DNA of 64,000 nucleotides from [Erwinia] mediterraneensis (GTDB lineage Bacteria > Pseudomonadota > Gammaproteobacteria > Enterobacterales > Enterobacteriaceae), in the NCBI RefSeq assembly GCF_900604315.1, contig NZ_LR026978.1:1137527-1201526 (forward strand), written 5' to 3'. Each line of letters begins with the position of its first letter. The stretch's first letter is position 1. Shown in pieces: positions 33,632-41,939 of the stretch. The notes beneath the pieces are model-generated. The model saw only the letters and a program-made list of their open reading frames with translations. It searched no databases and was not told the origin of the DNA. A program made the position numbers and the translations under genes.

Positions 33632-34298
33632 TGGCTTTCTCCAGCTCATTACGCATATCGTCGATCACTTTTTTGTAATCAGGGTGCCCAAAAATCGCGG
33701 AACCGGCGACAAACATGTCCGCACCGGCCGCTGCAATCTGCCCGATATTATCGATTTTGACGCCGCCGTCCACTTCCAGGCGGATGTCATAACCGCTTTC
33801 ATCGATGCGCTTACGCGCCTCGCGCAATTTATCCAGCGTAGCGGGAATAAAAGACTGGCCACCAAAACCCGGATTCACGGACATCAGCAGAATGATATCC
33901 AGCTTATCCATCACGTAATCGAGGTAGCTGAGGGGAGTAGCGGGATTGAATACCAGCCCGGCTTTACAGCCATGCTCTTTAATCAGCTGTAGCGTACGAT
34001 CGACATGTTCAGTCGCTTCCGGATGAAAAGTAATGTAGCTGGCACCCGCACGGGCAAACTCGGGGATCAGGCTGTCCACCGGTTTCACCATCAGATGCAC
34101 ATCAATCGGCGCCGTAATACCGTAGTCACGCAGGGCTTTTAATACCATGGGGCCCATGGTCAGGTTGGGCACGTAGTGATTATCCATCACATCGAAATGC
34201 ACCACATCACCACCGGCAGCCAGCGCTTTGGCCGTATCCTCGCCGAGGCGGGCAAAGTCCGCCGACAAAATTGAAGGGGCCAGTAAATATTGTTTCAT
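33615..34298 (-). CDS. rpe: Ribulose-phosphate 3-epimerase
   Basis: TIM-barrel enzyme of the pentose phosphate pathway interconverting ribulose 5-phosphate and xylulose 5-phosphate. The ATG at 34298 (ribosome binding site GGGAGAATCGG) gives 227 residues starting [20 protein letters not shown]. Metal and catalytic residues lie in [22 protein letters not shown] and LEVDGGVK, and the phosphate loop is VAGSAIF. A ten-residue upstream extension was rejected. Confidence 0.97.
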   Translation of the reverse strand: MKQYLLAPSILSADFARLGEDTAKALAAGGDVVHFDVMDNHYVPNLTMGPMVLKALRDYGITAPIDVHLMVKPVDSLIPEFARAGASYITFHPEATEHVDRTLQLIKEHGCKAGLVFNPATPLSYLDYVMDKLDIILLMSVNPGFGGQSFIPATLDKLREARKRIDESGYDIRLEVDGGVKIDNIGQIAAAGADMFVAGSAIFGHPDYKKVIDDMRNELEKANGAFH

Positions 34299-34364
34299 CC
34301 GATTCTCCCAATGTTGGCATCCGCCCACAGGCGGATGTAGTGCGTTGGTCGCGAACGAAACAGA

Positions 34365-35177
34365 CTAGCAGTAAAGTGCCAGCAGTTCATCAACCTGAGT
34401 GCGACCACTAATGCTTCGGCTGATGGAACGCCGGGCTTTAACCACATGCAGCACGGCATCCTGATACCAGAAGCGGGTCAGTGCCGTGTCGTGATTCGAT
34501 ATCAGTACCGGAATGCGGCTTTCCAGCGCCAGCTTCGCTGCCAGCGCTGCCAGATGCTCCTGCTCGCGCAGGCTGAAACTGTTGGTGTGATACGCCGTAA
34601 AATTGGCGGTGGCTGACAAAGGTGCATAAGGCGGATCGCAATACACCACGCTGCCCGCCCGGGCGTTGGTCAGGGTAACATCGTACGATTCGCAGACAAA
34701 AGTCGCTTTTTGCGCCCGCTCAGCAAACCAGAGCAGCTCCGCTTCCGGAAAGTAGGGCTTGCGGTAACGGCCAAAAGGCACGTTAAACTCGCCGCGTAAA
34801 TTGTAACGACAGAGACCGTTGTAACCGTGACGATTCAGATAGAGAAACAGTAGCGCGCGCTGATAAGAATCGCTGCTGCTGTTGAATTCTGTGCGCCGAC
34901 CATAGTAGACCTCGGCACTGTTAGACGCGGCAGTAAACAACGCGCCCGCATCCTGAATAAATTCGGCGGTCCGGGTTTTAACGATGTTATAGAGGTTAAT
35001 CAGGTCGTTGTTGATGTCCGCCAGATGATAACGATCGTAATCGGTATTCAGGAATACGGAGCCGGCACCAACAAAAGGCTCAACCAGGCAGTCGCCCTGC
35101 GGCAAATGACGACGGATATCGTCAAGTAAAGGGTACTTACCTCCTGCCCATTTCAGGAAAGCGCGATTTTTCTTCAT
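34365..35177 (-). CDS. dam: DNA adenine methyltransferase (GATC)
   Basis: Dam methylates adenine N6 in GATC and directs mismatch repair, replication timing and some gene expression. It has 270 residues. The AdoMet loop is FVGAGSVFLN (about residues 35-44) and the catalytic motif DPPY is at 181-184, matching E. coli numbering. The N-terminus MKKNRAFLKWAGGKYPLLDD is conserved. It lies between damX and rpe, with a 66-bp gap to rpe. Confidence 0.98.
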   Translation of the reverse strand: MKKNRAFLKWAGGKYPLLDDIRRHLPQGDCLVEPFVGAGSVFLNTDYDRYHLADINNDLINLYNIVKTRTAEFIQDAGALFTAASNSAEVYYGRRTEFNSSSDSYQRALLFLYLNRHGYNGLCRYNLRGEFNVPFGRYRKPYFPEAELLWFAERAQKATFVCESYDVTLTNARAGSVVYCDPPYAPLSATANFTAYHTNSFSLREQEHLAALAAKLALESRIPVLISNHDTALTRFWYQDAVLHVVKARRSISRSISGRTQVDELLALYC

Positions 35178-35244
35178 GCTGTCGTGGTTAATACATCTTC
35201 GTTATAGGCTGTGGCTGAACCGACAGCAGTTCTGCGCTTCAAAC

Positions 35245-35265
35245 GGGGCCATCCTGGATGGCCCC
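35245..35265. other. GC-rich palindrome between damX and dam
   Basis: GGGGCCATCC (35245-35254) is mirrored by GGATGGCCCC (35256-35265) around a single base. In RNA this would fold with a small loop of three to five bases. No U-run is adjacent, so an internal operon attenuator or 3' stabiliser is more likely than a full terminator. Confidence 0.5.
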
Positions 35266-35272
35266 ACAAACA

Positions 35273-36286
35273 TCAGTGACTGGCTTCTTTCTTGACCTGG
35301 TTCAACGGTTTTACCCAGGGCTTCTGCGCACGGACTTCCGCGGGTAAAGAGGCCACGGCGCGTTTCGCCTCGGCTGAGGTGGCATAAGAGCCGCTAATCA
35401 GCACATACCAGGGCTCGCCATTACGCGTCGTTTTATAGACGTGATACCCGCTCAGGTTTTGCTTTTTCGCCCAGGCATTCAGCGTATCAGAGCGTGAGGC
35501 ACTGCTGAGCTGCAGCGTATAACTGCCCGCAGGCAGCGTTTTGCTGGCCGTGGCGCTGCTGCTGGCCGACGTGCTGTTACGCGCACTGGCACTTGCCTGA
35601 GGCTTGCTCTCTTTCACCACCGGCGCGCTCTGCGTTTTATGAGGCGCCGCAGGCTTCACGGCAGGACGGGTCGGCGCCGTGTGAGTCTGCGGCTTACTGA
35701 CCGGCGTGGCGCTGCTGGTCGTAGTGCTACTGCCTCCGCCGCTCACCGTCGCCGGTGCGGTTGGCAAAGAACTGCCGCCCTGCGCCTGGCCTGCCGCTTC
35801 GCTCACTTCGCCCTGCTGATTGCTCAACGCACTGTTGAGATCGCCTGACAAGGTTACGCGCTGCTGGTTGTCCGGAGCCTCAAGCGGAGCGGCCTGCGTG
35901 GGTGTCGGGGAAACCGGGGGCATAGAGATATCGCGCGGTGTAGTGTTGTTCGCGTTCTCAATCTCTGGCGCGCCGCTGTCGTCCGGAGACGCGCTGCTCT
36001 GTTGTCCGGTCATGGAGGCGGAACCGCTAAGATCGATATTTTTTTCGCTGCCGGAGGAAGCCGTGCCCTTGTTGGCTGACGGAGAAGCTGGCGTGCTACT
36101 GTCTGGTCCTTTTAACGCGGAGCCAATACCTAATACCAGCAGCAAAAGCACTAAAATACCGATACCCATCATCATATGCTGACGGGAAACCGGTAATTTG
36201 GGGGCAGAAGACGACTTACGGGACCGCGTGGGACGGCGGTCACTGGCGTCAGGTTTTAGCTCGTCTTCCGGTTTAAACTCATCCAT
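35273..36286 (-). CDS. damX: SPOR-domain cell-division protein DamX
   Basis: Inner-membrane, single-pass septal protein whose SPOR domain binds denuded peptidoglycan. The 337 residues comprise a cytoplasmic N-terminus of about 37 residues, a membrane segment near 38-58 (MMMGIGILVLLLLVLGIGSA), a long Ser/Thr/Pro/Ala-rich periplasmic linker and a C-terminal SPOR domain (about 250-330, with SYTLQLSSASRSDTLNAW and WYVLISGSYATSAEAKRAV). E. coli DamX is about 428 residues; the cytoplasmic part and linker are shorter here. Good ribosome binding site GGAGG. Confidence 0.93.
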   Translation of the reverse strand: MDEFKPEDELKPDASDRRPTRSRKSSSAPKLPVSRQHMMMGIGILVLLLLVLGIGSALKGPDSSTPASPSANKGTASSGSEKNIDLSGSASMTGQQSSASPDDSGAPEIENANNTTPRDISMPPVSPTPTQAAPLEAPDNQQRVTLSGDLNSALSNQQGEVSEAAGQAQGGSSLPTAPATVSGGGSSTTTSSATPVSKPQTHTAPTRPAVKPAAPHKTQSAPVVKESKPQASASARNSTSASSSATASKTLPAGSYTLQLSSASRSDTLNAWAKKQNLSGYHVYKTTRNGEPWYVLISGSYATSAEAKRAVASLPAEVRAQKPWVKPLNQVKKEASH

Positions 36287-36357
36287 TTAGCCTCCTCCGT
36301 TAAGCGGCTTGCTGTGCAGCGCTTCCCTGAGCCACATTCACCACTTACTACTTGTAA

Positions 36358-37446
36358 TCAGAATGCCTGGCAATCGTTGATCGCTGCCAGAACAGTATTA
36401 TGGGCGACGCCTGCACGCACCTCAGCGCGGCCAATCGCCTGCGGCAGAACCAGACGCAGCTCTCCCGCCAGCACTTTTTTGTCGCGCAGCATATGCGGCA
36501 GATAATCTTCTGCCGCCATGCTCTGCGGGCCGTGCACCGGCAGGCCAGCGCGCTGCAGTAATCTGATGATGCGATCGGTATCCTGCGCGCTGAATTGTCC
36601 CAGCCGTTCCGCCGTGCGTGCCGCCATGACCATACCCGCCGCCACCGCTTCACCATGCAGCCAGTTGCCATAGCCCATGTGCGCTTCAATCGCGTGACCG
36701 AAGGTATGCCCCAGGTTCAGCAGGGCACGCAGCCCCATTTCACGCTCATCGGCGGCTACCACCTCAGCTTTGATTTCGCAGCAGCGCCGAATGCAGTACG
36801 CCATCGCTTTTTCATCCAGCGTCAGCAGTGCATCAAGGTTGCGTTCAAGCCACTGGAAAAACTCAGCGTCGAGGATAATGCCGTATTTGATCACTTCCGC
36901 CATGCCGGACGCAAGTTCACGTGGCGGCAAAGAGGCAAGACATTCGATATCGATCACAACCGAGGCGGGCTGATAGAACGCGCCGATCATGTTTTTACCC
37001 AGCGGATGATTGACCGCCGTTTTGCCACCCACAGACGAATCAACCTGCGACAGCAGCGTGGTGGGCACCTGAATAAAGCGTACGCCACGCTGATAGCTGG
37101 CTGCGGCAAAACCGGTTAAATCACCAATAACACCCCCGCCCAGCGCAATCAGGGTGGTATCACGCCCGTGCGGTTTTTCCAGCAGGGCGGTAAAGACCTG
37201 ATCCATAACCGTCAACGTTTTGTACTGTTCACCATCAGGCAGAATCACCTGATCAACTTTCACCCCCGCGGCCGTTAACCGCTGCTTCAGCGCATCCAGC
37301 CAGAGCGGTGCCAGCGTCTCGTTAGTGACCAGCATGGCGCTATCACCTGCCTTCAGAGGCCAAAAAGAAGCCGGATCGTTAAACAGTCCGGCAGCGATGG
37401 TGATGGGGTAACTGCGTTCCCCCAGTGAAACAGTGATCTTCTCCAC
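36358..37446 (-). CDS. aroB: 3-dehydroquinate synthase
   Basis: Second enzyme of the shikimate pathway; converts DAHP to 3-dehydroquinate using NAD and a divalent metal. It has 362 residues. The NAD loop is [15 protein letters not shown] (about 103-117), [20 protein letters not shown] follows, and the metal histidine lies in [13 protein letters not shown]. It follows aroK by 38 bp and precedes damX, as in E. coli. Confidence 0.97.
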   Translation of the reverse strand: MEKITVSLGERSYPITIAAGLFNDPASFWPLKAGDSAMLVTNETLAPLWLDALKQRLTAAGVKVDQVILPDGEQYKTLTVMDQVFTALLEKPHGRDTTLIALGGGVIGDLTGFAAASYQRGVRFIQVPTTLLSQVDSSVGGKTAVNHPLGKNMIGAFYQPASVVIDIECLASLPPRELASGMAEVIKYGIILDAEFFQWLERNLDALLTLDEKAMAYCIRRCCEIKAEVVAADEREMGLRALLNLGHTFGHAIEAHMGYGNWLHGEAVAAGMVMAARTAERLGQFSAQDTDRIIRLLQRAGLPVHGPQSMAAEDYLPHMLRDKKVLAGELRLVLPQAIGRAEVRAGVAHNTVLAAINDCQAF

Positions 37447-37484
37447 GATGACGAGTACCCGTTGCTAAGCCCGCAGGCGATGGA

Positions 37485-38006
37485 TCAATTTTTTTCCAAC
37501 ATGTGGATAATTTGATTTGCTACCACTTTAGCACTTTGATCGTCAGTGCGAATGGTGACATCTGCAATCTCTTCATACAGCGGATTGCGTTCATTGGCCA
37601 GCGCCTCAAGCACTTCACGCGGCGGCGCATCGACCTGCAGCAGCGGGCGCTTTTTATCACGTTGCGTACGTGCCAGTTGTTTTTCAATAGTGGTTTCGAG
37701 ATAGACCACTACACCACGGGCGGAGAGACGATTACGTGTTTCACGGGATTTGACAGATCCGCCGCCAGTCGCAAGGACGATGCCCTGCTTTTCGGTCAGC
37801 TCGTTAATGATCTTTTCTTCACGATCGCGAAAACCTGCTTCGCCTTCGACGTCAAATACCCAGCCCACATCCGCTCCGGTACGTCGCTCAATTTCCTGAT
37901 CGGAATCATAAAATTCCATATTGAGTTGCTGAGCTAACTGACGACCAATAGTGCTTTTGCCGGCACCCATCGGCCCAACCAGAAAGATATTGCGTTTCTC
38001 TGCCAT
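37485..38006 (-). CDS. aroK: Shikimate kinase 1
   Basis: Phosphorylates shikimate at O3. It has 173 residues starting [20 protein letters not shown] with P-loop GPMGAGKST at residues 11-19. The shikimate-binding Asp/Arg are in [18 protein letters not shown] and FRDREE, the loop LATGGGSV follows and the LID is around [11 protein letters not shown]. First gene of the operon down to trpS. Confidence 0.97.
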   Translation of the reverse strand: MAEKRNIFLVGPMGAGKSTIGRQLAQQLNMEFYDSDQEIERRTGADVGWVFDVEGEAGFRDREEKIINELTEKQGIVLATGGGSVKSRETRNRLSARGVVVYLETTIEKQLARTQRDKKRPLLQVDAPPREVLEALANERNPLYEEIADVTIRTDDQSAKVVANQIIHMLEKN

Positions 38007-38114
38007 TTTTATCGGTATTACTAAGAAATTCGTTGATGATACCCCGCGTTCAGCTTTCCAGCTGGCGGGACAGGAACTGAAACCTCATGAGCATTAGCAA
38101 GAGTCAGACGAAAA

Positions 38115-38144
38115 ATTATCTCAACACTCAAGGCCATTTGGCAA
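38115..38144 (-). promoter_or_regulatory. Candidate promoter of aroK operon in the aroK-hofQ space
   Basis: In the 361-bp space 38007-38367 the minus strand shows a -35-like TTGCCA (38139-38144) and a -10-like GATAAT (38115-38120), 18 bp apart. The leader to aroK would be about 100 nt. Alternative hexamers exist nearby. The rest of the space holds no gene or repeat that I can recognise; the part beside hofQ is that gene's 3' side. Confidence 0.4.
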
Positions 38145-38367
38145 CCGAATAAATTGCTACCGGCATTCCCTTTACAGGGTTAGTCTGTCGTTCGCGAAAC
38201 TGTAACGAGTCCTGGCGCCGCTTTAACCGCCCTGTTTAACAAGGACAATGTTCTCTGCGTTGCGCATTAATATCTGGATCGCCACACCGTTTAAAAATCG
38301 CTAAACCTTGTATGCTAATTCCAGCCCTGCGTCAATGTAGTTGGCTCCAGACAATGAATTTTCCGTT

Positions 38368-39651
38368 TTATCCCTCCGAAACTGCTGCTTCCCTGACCAG
38401 TCGCGGTGTAATAAAAATAACCAGCTCCCGTTTTTTCCGCTCCGCCACATCCTTGCGAAACAGCCTGCCGAGCCAGGGCAAATCGCCAAGAAATGGCACT
38501 TTGTTTTCCCCCTTCGCACGCTGTTGCTGAAAAATCCCGCCCAGTGCCAGCGTTTGCCCGTCACGCAGCGTGACCTGCGTTTCGATCTCCTGTTTGTCGA
38601 TGGTCAGGATCTCCGTTTCGCCGCTGTTGATATTTCTGCCGGGCACATTCTGACTGAGGCGTAATTTCAGATGAATACGCCCGTTGCCCAGCACGCTGGG
38701 TGTCACCTCCATCCCGAGTACCGCTTCTTTGAACTCAATGGTAGTCGCGCCGTTGCTGCCGGAGGCGACTTCATAGGGGATCTCACTGCCCTGCTTGATA
38801 GTCGCGGTCTGCTGATGCGAGGTGAAAAGGCGCGGGCTGGCAATAATTTCCACCTGATTTTCCTGCTCCAGCGCGCTGAGTTCCAGATCCAGCAATTCGC
38901 CCCCCAGGCGTGCCAGCGTCAGCCCGGCACTGAAGCTGGGGTTAGTCACCGTCAGTGGCACAGCGAGCGAGGGATGATGTAAAGTATCGGTGATGGTGGC
39001 TTCAGGTTGCGTGTGCCAGCTGACTCCCAGCTCACGCAGGTGATCTTCACTGATAGTAACGATATGGGCCGACAGTTCCACCTGTTCCAGCGGCACATCC
39101 AGCGCGCGCAACCAGCGTTCGGTCTCTTTCAGCGCCGCTTCGGTATCCCGCAGCAATAATGCATTGGTACGCACATCAGGGGTGGCGCTGCCCCGGGGCG
39201 TCATCAGGGTGAGCCGTTCAGCCTGCAAACTGCGGTATACCTCGCTGACATCCGCATAATGCAGCACCACCGTCCGCTGCTTCAGCGGTTGCTGTTGCTG
39301 TTGCTCCGCTTGCTGCTGCGCAAGTTTTTGCTGCTGCAGCTGCTGCCAGCTCTCCGGATAGACCAGTAATACATTATCTTCCGTGACCACTGTCAGACGG
39401 GCCATCCGCGCCACCAGACTCAACGCCTGCTGCCAGGGCACATTGTCCAGCCGCAGCGACAGCGTTCCCTCCACGCCAGGGGCAATTAACAGGTTCAGCT
39501 GCTGGAACTCCGCCAGCGCGTTCAGAATACGTTCTACCGGTGCGTCATCAAATGCCAGCGTCAGGCGATCATCACTGGCGCGTGTGGCCGGCATCAGCGT
39601 GATCAGCATCAGCAGCAGGACGCTCCGTACCGACAGGACTCTCCGTGTCAC
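38368..39651 (-). CDS. hofQ: Secretin-type DNA-uptake porin HofQ
   Basis: Outer-membrane secretin related to PilQ/ComE; in E. coli HofQ is needed to use DNA as a nutrient. It has 427 residues from a GTG start at 39651 preceded by AAGGA, giving a full signal peptide (hydrophobic VLLLMLITLMPATRA). The STN-like and N0/N1 domains occupy about residues 25-190; a Gln-rich insert (QQQKLAQQQAEQQQQQ) lies near 110-128. The secretin domain holds IASPRLFTSHQQTATIKQGS and ends VFITPRLV. It overlaps hofP by 80 bases. Confidence 0.92.
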   Translation of the reverse strand: MTRRVLSVRSVLLLMLITLMPATRASDDRLTLAFDDAPVERILNALAEFQQLNLLIAPGVEGTLSLRLDNVPWQQALSLVARMARLTVVTEDNVLLVYPESWQQLQQQKLAQQQAEQQQQQPLKQRTVVLHYADVSEVYRSLQAERLTLMTPRGSATPDVRTNALLLRDTEAALKETERWLRALDVPLEQVELSAHIVTISEDHLRELGVSWHTQPEATITDTLHHPSLAVPLTVTNPSFSAGLTLARLGGELLDLELSALEQENQVEIIASPRLFTSHQQTATIKQGSEIPYEVASGSNGATTIEFKEAVLGMEVTPSVLGNGRIHLKLRLSQNVPGRNINSGETEILTIDKQEIETQVTLRDGQTLALGGIFQQQRAKGENKVPFLGDLPWLGRLFRKDVAERKKRELVIFITPRLVREAAVSEG

Positions 39652-39976
39652 GATATTTTCCTTTTAACTGAAAAGAGAAGAACTGTGGCGTACAGCTTTT
39701 TTCCGCGACCACCACCAGCTTGCGGGCCGACAGGGAGGCGATACGCCACGGAGGTAAGGGAAAGGGGCGATCGGGTCGTACCCGCAAACTGGCTCCCCGG
39801 GCGTGTACCAGCCAGGCATAAAAAATGTCGCGATTGCCGATTACTCCCTGCAAGCGCCACGCGTTAAGAGGCGTCACCTCGCGTACACAGGGGGCTTCGA
39901 CGGGAGGTTGGAAGGGATCCCGCGCCAGTAGCGCCCCCGGCCAGCTTAACAGCAGCAGCAGCACCCTACTCTTCAT
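39572..39976 (-). CDS. hofP: PilP-like protein HofP
   Basis: A 134-residue secreted protein with signal peptide MKSRVLLLLLSWPGALLA and the PilP-type start RDPFQPP. The core WRLQGVIGNRDIFYAWLVHA fits the small beta-sandwich of PilP/HofP. The last about 26 residues are encoded in the 80-base overlap with hofQ and are low-complexity, so a shorter ancestral end is possible. Fourth gene of hofMNOPQ. Confidence 0.85.
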   Translation of the reverse strand: MKSRVLLLLLSWPGALLARDPFQPPVEAPCVREVTPLNAWRLQGVIGNRDIFYAWLVHARGASLRVRPDRPFPLPPWRIASLSARKLVVVAEKSCTPQFFSFQLKGKYRDTESPVGTERPAADADHADAGHTRQ

Positions 39977-40469
39977 CGGTTATCTCCAGCCAGAGCTGCG
40001 CCAGCAGTCGCCCGTTGTCGGCCTGTAGCAGAAAACGGGCCGCCTGAGGCGTCGGATGTAGTCTGTTAAGCTGTGAGAAAAGCGGCTGAAACTCGCTCCA
40101 GCGCAGCTGTAATGCAAGTTGTTGCGGTGCCGTGTCAGGCTGCCAGCTTGCCAGCTGCTGGCCCCGCTCGGCCAGCAGCGTCTCCAGCGTGAGCGGGGCT
40201 GATACTGGCGTGGTTAACCGTGTCTGTAATTGCTGCAGCTGCTGTTGCAGCGTCGACAGCATAGGATACTGCGCCAGCTGATGCTGACGCAGTTGTGCCT
40301 GCTGCTGGAGCGCATCCTGGCGCTGTTTCAGCTGCTGTTGCGCTTGCTGCCGGGGCCGGATCAGCAATACGCTGATCAGCAGGATCAGCAACAGGGTGCA
40401 GCCAGCCAGCGTGCCGACTTTTGCCAGCAGAGGCAGCTGCAGCCAGCGCGTGATGGCGTCATTCATCAT
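39966..40469 (-). CDS. hofO: PilO-like protein HofO
   Basis: A 167-residue bitopic inner-membrane protein. One membrane segment (about residues 17-37, LAGCTLLLILLISVLLIRP) is followed by a Gln-rich coiled coil (about 38-85) and a C-terminal periplasmic domain. This is the PilO layout of the type IV pilus alignment complex. Two adjacent ATGs (40469 and 40466) are possible; both overlap the hofN stop. Confidence 0.85.
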   Translation of the reverse strand: MMNDAITRWLQLPLLAKVGTLAGCTLLLILLISVLLIRPRQQAQQQLKQRQDALQQQAQLRQHQLAQYPMLSTLQQQLQQLQTRLTTPVSAPLTLETLLAERGQQLASWQPDTAPQQLALQLRWSEFQPLFSQLNRLHPTPQAARFLLQADNGRLLAQLWLEITDEE

Positions 40470-40999
40470 GCCTCCTGCAACCTGGCGCGCAGCACAAAGC
40501 GGTAATTGCCCTCCGGCTCGCGGCGCAGCGGGCCTTGCCGCACCGAGCTGAACAGGGGCAGCGCGGCCAGCTGTAAACGAAAGTCGCGTACCGCCTGTAC
40601 AGTATGCGCGCGTCCTTCCAGCTCCAGCAGCCCGTCGCGTTTTTCCAGCCGGGTCAGCCAGAGCGTTGCAGGCAACAAGTCAGGCAGACGCATCCAGAAC
40701 TGATGCCAGGCCTGAAGCTGCTGCTTAACGTGCTGCCGCTGTTGCCAGCGCGCTTCGAGCTGCTCAATCTGCTGATGTACCGCTTTCTGCTGCGCCAGCA
40801 GCGCATCCATTCCTTTGATTTGTAACGTCAATCCTGCATTCTGGCTTGCCAGGGTCTCGCATTGCACCCGGTAAATTTTGACCAGAAGCGCGGCCGCCAT
40901 AAGCAACAGCAGCAGCAGCGCCAGGGTGATTTGCAGCCAGAGACGGCGCTGACGGCGCAGTTGCCATGCACGCCACGGCAGTAAATTAACCGCAACCAT
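40466..40999 (-). CDS. hofN: PilN-like protein HofN
   Basis: A 177-residue protein with the PilN start MVAVNLLPWRAWQLRRQRR, which in PilN contacts PilM. One membrane segment follows (about 20-42), then a coiled coil and a compact periplasmic domain ending YRFVLRARLQEA. It overlaps hofM by one base (TGATG) and hofO by four. Confidence 0.87.
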   Translation of the reverse strand: MVAVNLLPWRAWQLRRQRRLWLQITLALLLLLLMAAALLVKIYRVQCETLASQNAGLTLQIKGMDALLAQQKAVHQQIEQLEARWQQRQHVKQQLQAWHQFWMRLPDLLPATLWLTRLEKRDGLLELEGRAHTVQAVRDFRLQLAALPLFSSVRQGPLRREPEGNYRFVLRARLQEA

Positions 41000-41826
41000 C
41001 AGCGATCGTCCCTGCGCATCGCCAGCCCGAGGGCCAGCGTGAAGGCATGCCCGGATGAAGGTAACGGCGGCTGTACATGTTGCAGTAAGGCAAAAGGCGA
41101 GAACAGCAGTGTCCCTGCTGGTGCAGGCGTTGCGCTGGCGGCACTGAACCAGACCTGGCGGGCAGCGGGAAAATGACGCTGTTGTAACTGCGAAAAGTCG
41201 GCAATGTCGTCACAGAAACCGCTGCTGCAGGCGGCGGTATCGTCGTCGTGAATATACCAGAGCCAGTGATCGGAGAGTTGATGCACCAGAACGCTGCCCG
41301 ACGGCAAACGCGCCTCACGCGCCACGATCGCCAGCGCCATTGGCGTGAGTTCAAACACCTCGGGCAGCAACCCCGCCTGACGCAGCGGCTCCAGCCAGCG
41401 GGCAATCGCTGCGCGGCGGGCGGCGGTCACATACAGCTGTTTCGTATCATGGTCAAGCGGACGGTAATCAAGCGCCAGCGCTTCCGGTTCAATGGGAAAG
41501 AGGCGTTTCGCTGCCGCGTGCACATAGCGGCTAAGCTCCGGTTCACGCAGGCTCTGCTCAGGTAATGCCAGCGGGCGTTGCAACACCAGTTGCGGTCCGA
41601 GGCCGACACGCAATGAGATACGCTGGGGCAACTGTTTGCGCCACTGCTGCAACTGCTCCAGCAGCCAGGCCGATGACTGCAACACGCCGTTTCTTAACGT
41701 ATCCTGCGCCAGCGGTTGCTGCCACCAGTGGCGCAGCTGCCAGCCCTCGCGGCGGCGCTGGATGCCAAGCGCACAAAGTTGTCCATTCTGGATATCCAGT
41801 CCGATTTGCCACATCTGAAAAGCCAT
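40999..41826 (-). CDS. hofM: PilM-like protein HofM
   Basis: A 275-residue cytoplasmic actin-fold-like protein and first gene of hofMNOPQ. The N-terminal WQIGLDIQNGQLCALGIQRR resembles the phosphate-1 loop of PilM/FtsA. Sequence conservation in this family is low, and the assignment rests strongly on operon position: divergent from mrcA, followed by hofN-Q. The matching pilin and motor genes (hofBC, ppdD) are not in this window. Confidence 0.87.
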   Translation of the reverse strand: MAFQMWQIGLDIQNGQLCALGIQRRREGWQLRHWWQQPLAQDTLRNGVLQSSAWLLEQLQQWRKQLPQRISLRVGLGPQLVLQRPLALPEQSLREPELSRYVHAAAKRLFPIEPEALALDYRPLDHDTKQLYVTAARRAAIARWLEPLRQAGLLPEVFELTPMALAIVAREARLPSGSVLVHQLSDHWLWYIHDDDTAACSSGFCDDIADFSQLQQRHFPAARQVWFSAASATPAPAGTLLFSPFALLQHVQPPLPSSGHAFTLALGLAMRRDDR

Positions 41827-41939
41827 GCGCGATCTCCCTGTCGTCAGGAAAAAGTACGTATCAAAGCGTCTGGCTTGCCTTTATACTACCGCGCGGTTGT
41901 TTATAAACTGCCCAAACGACATTAAATGGGAAATCTCAG

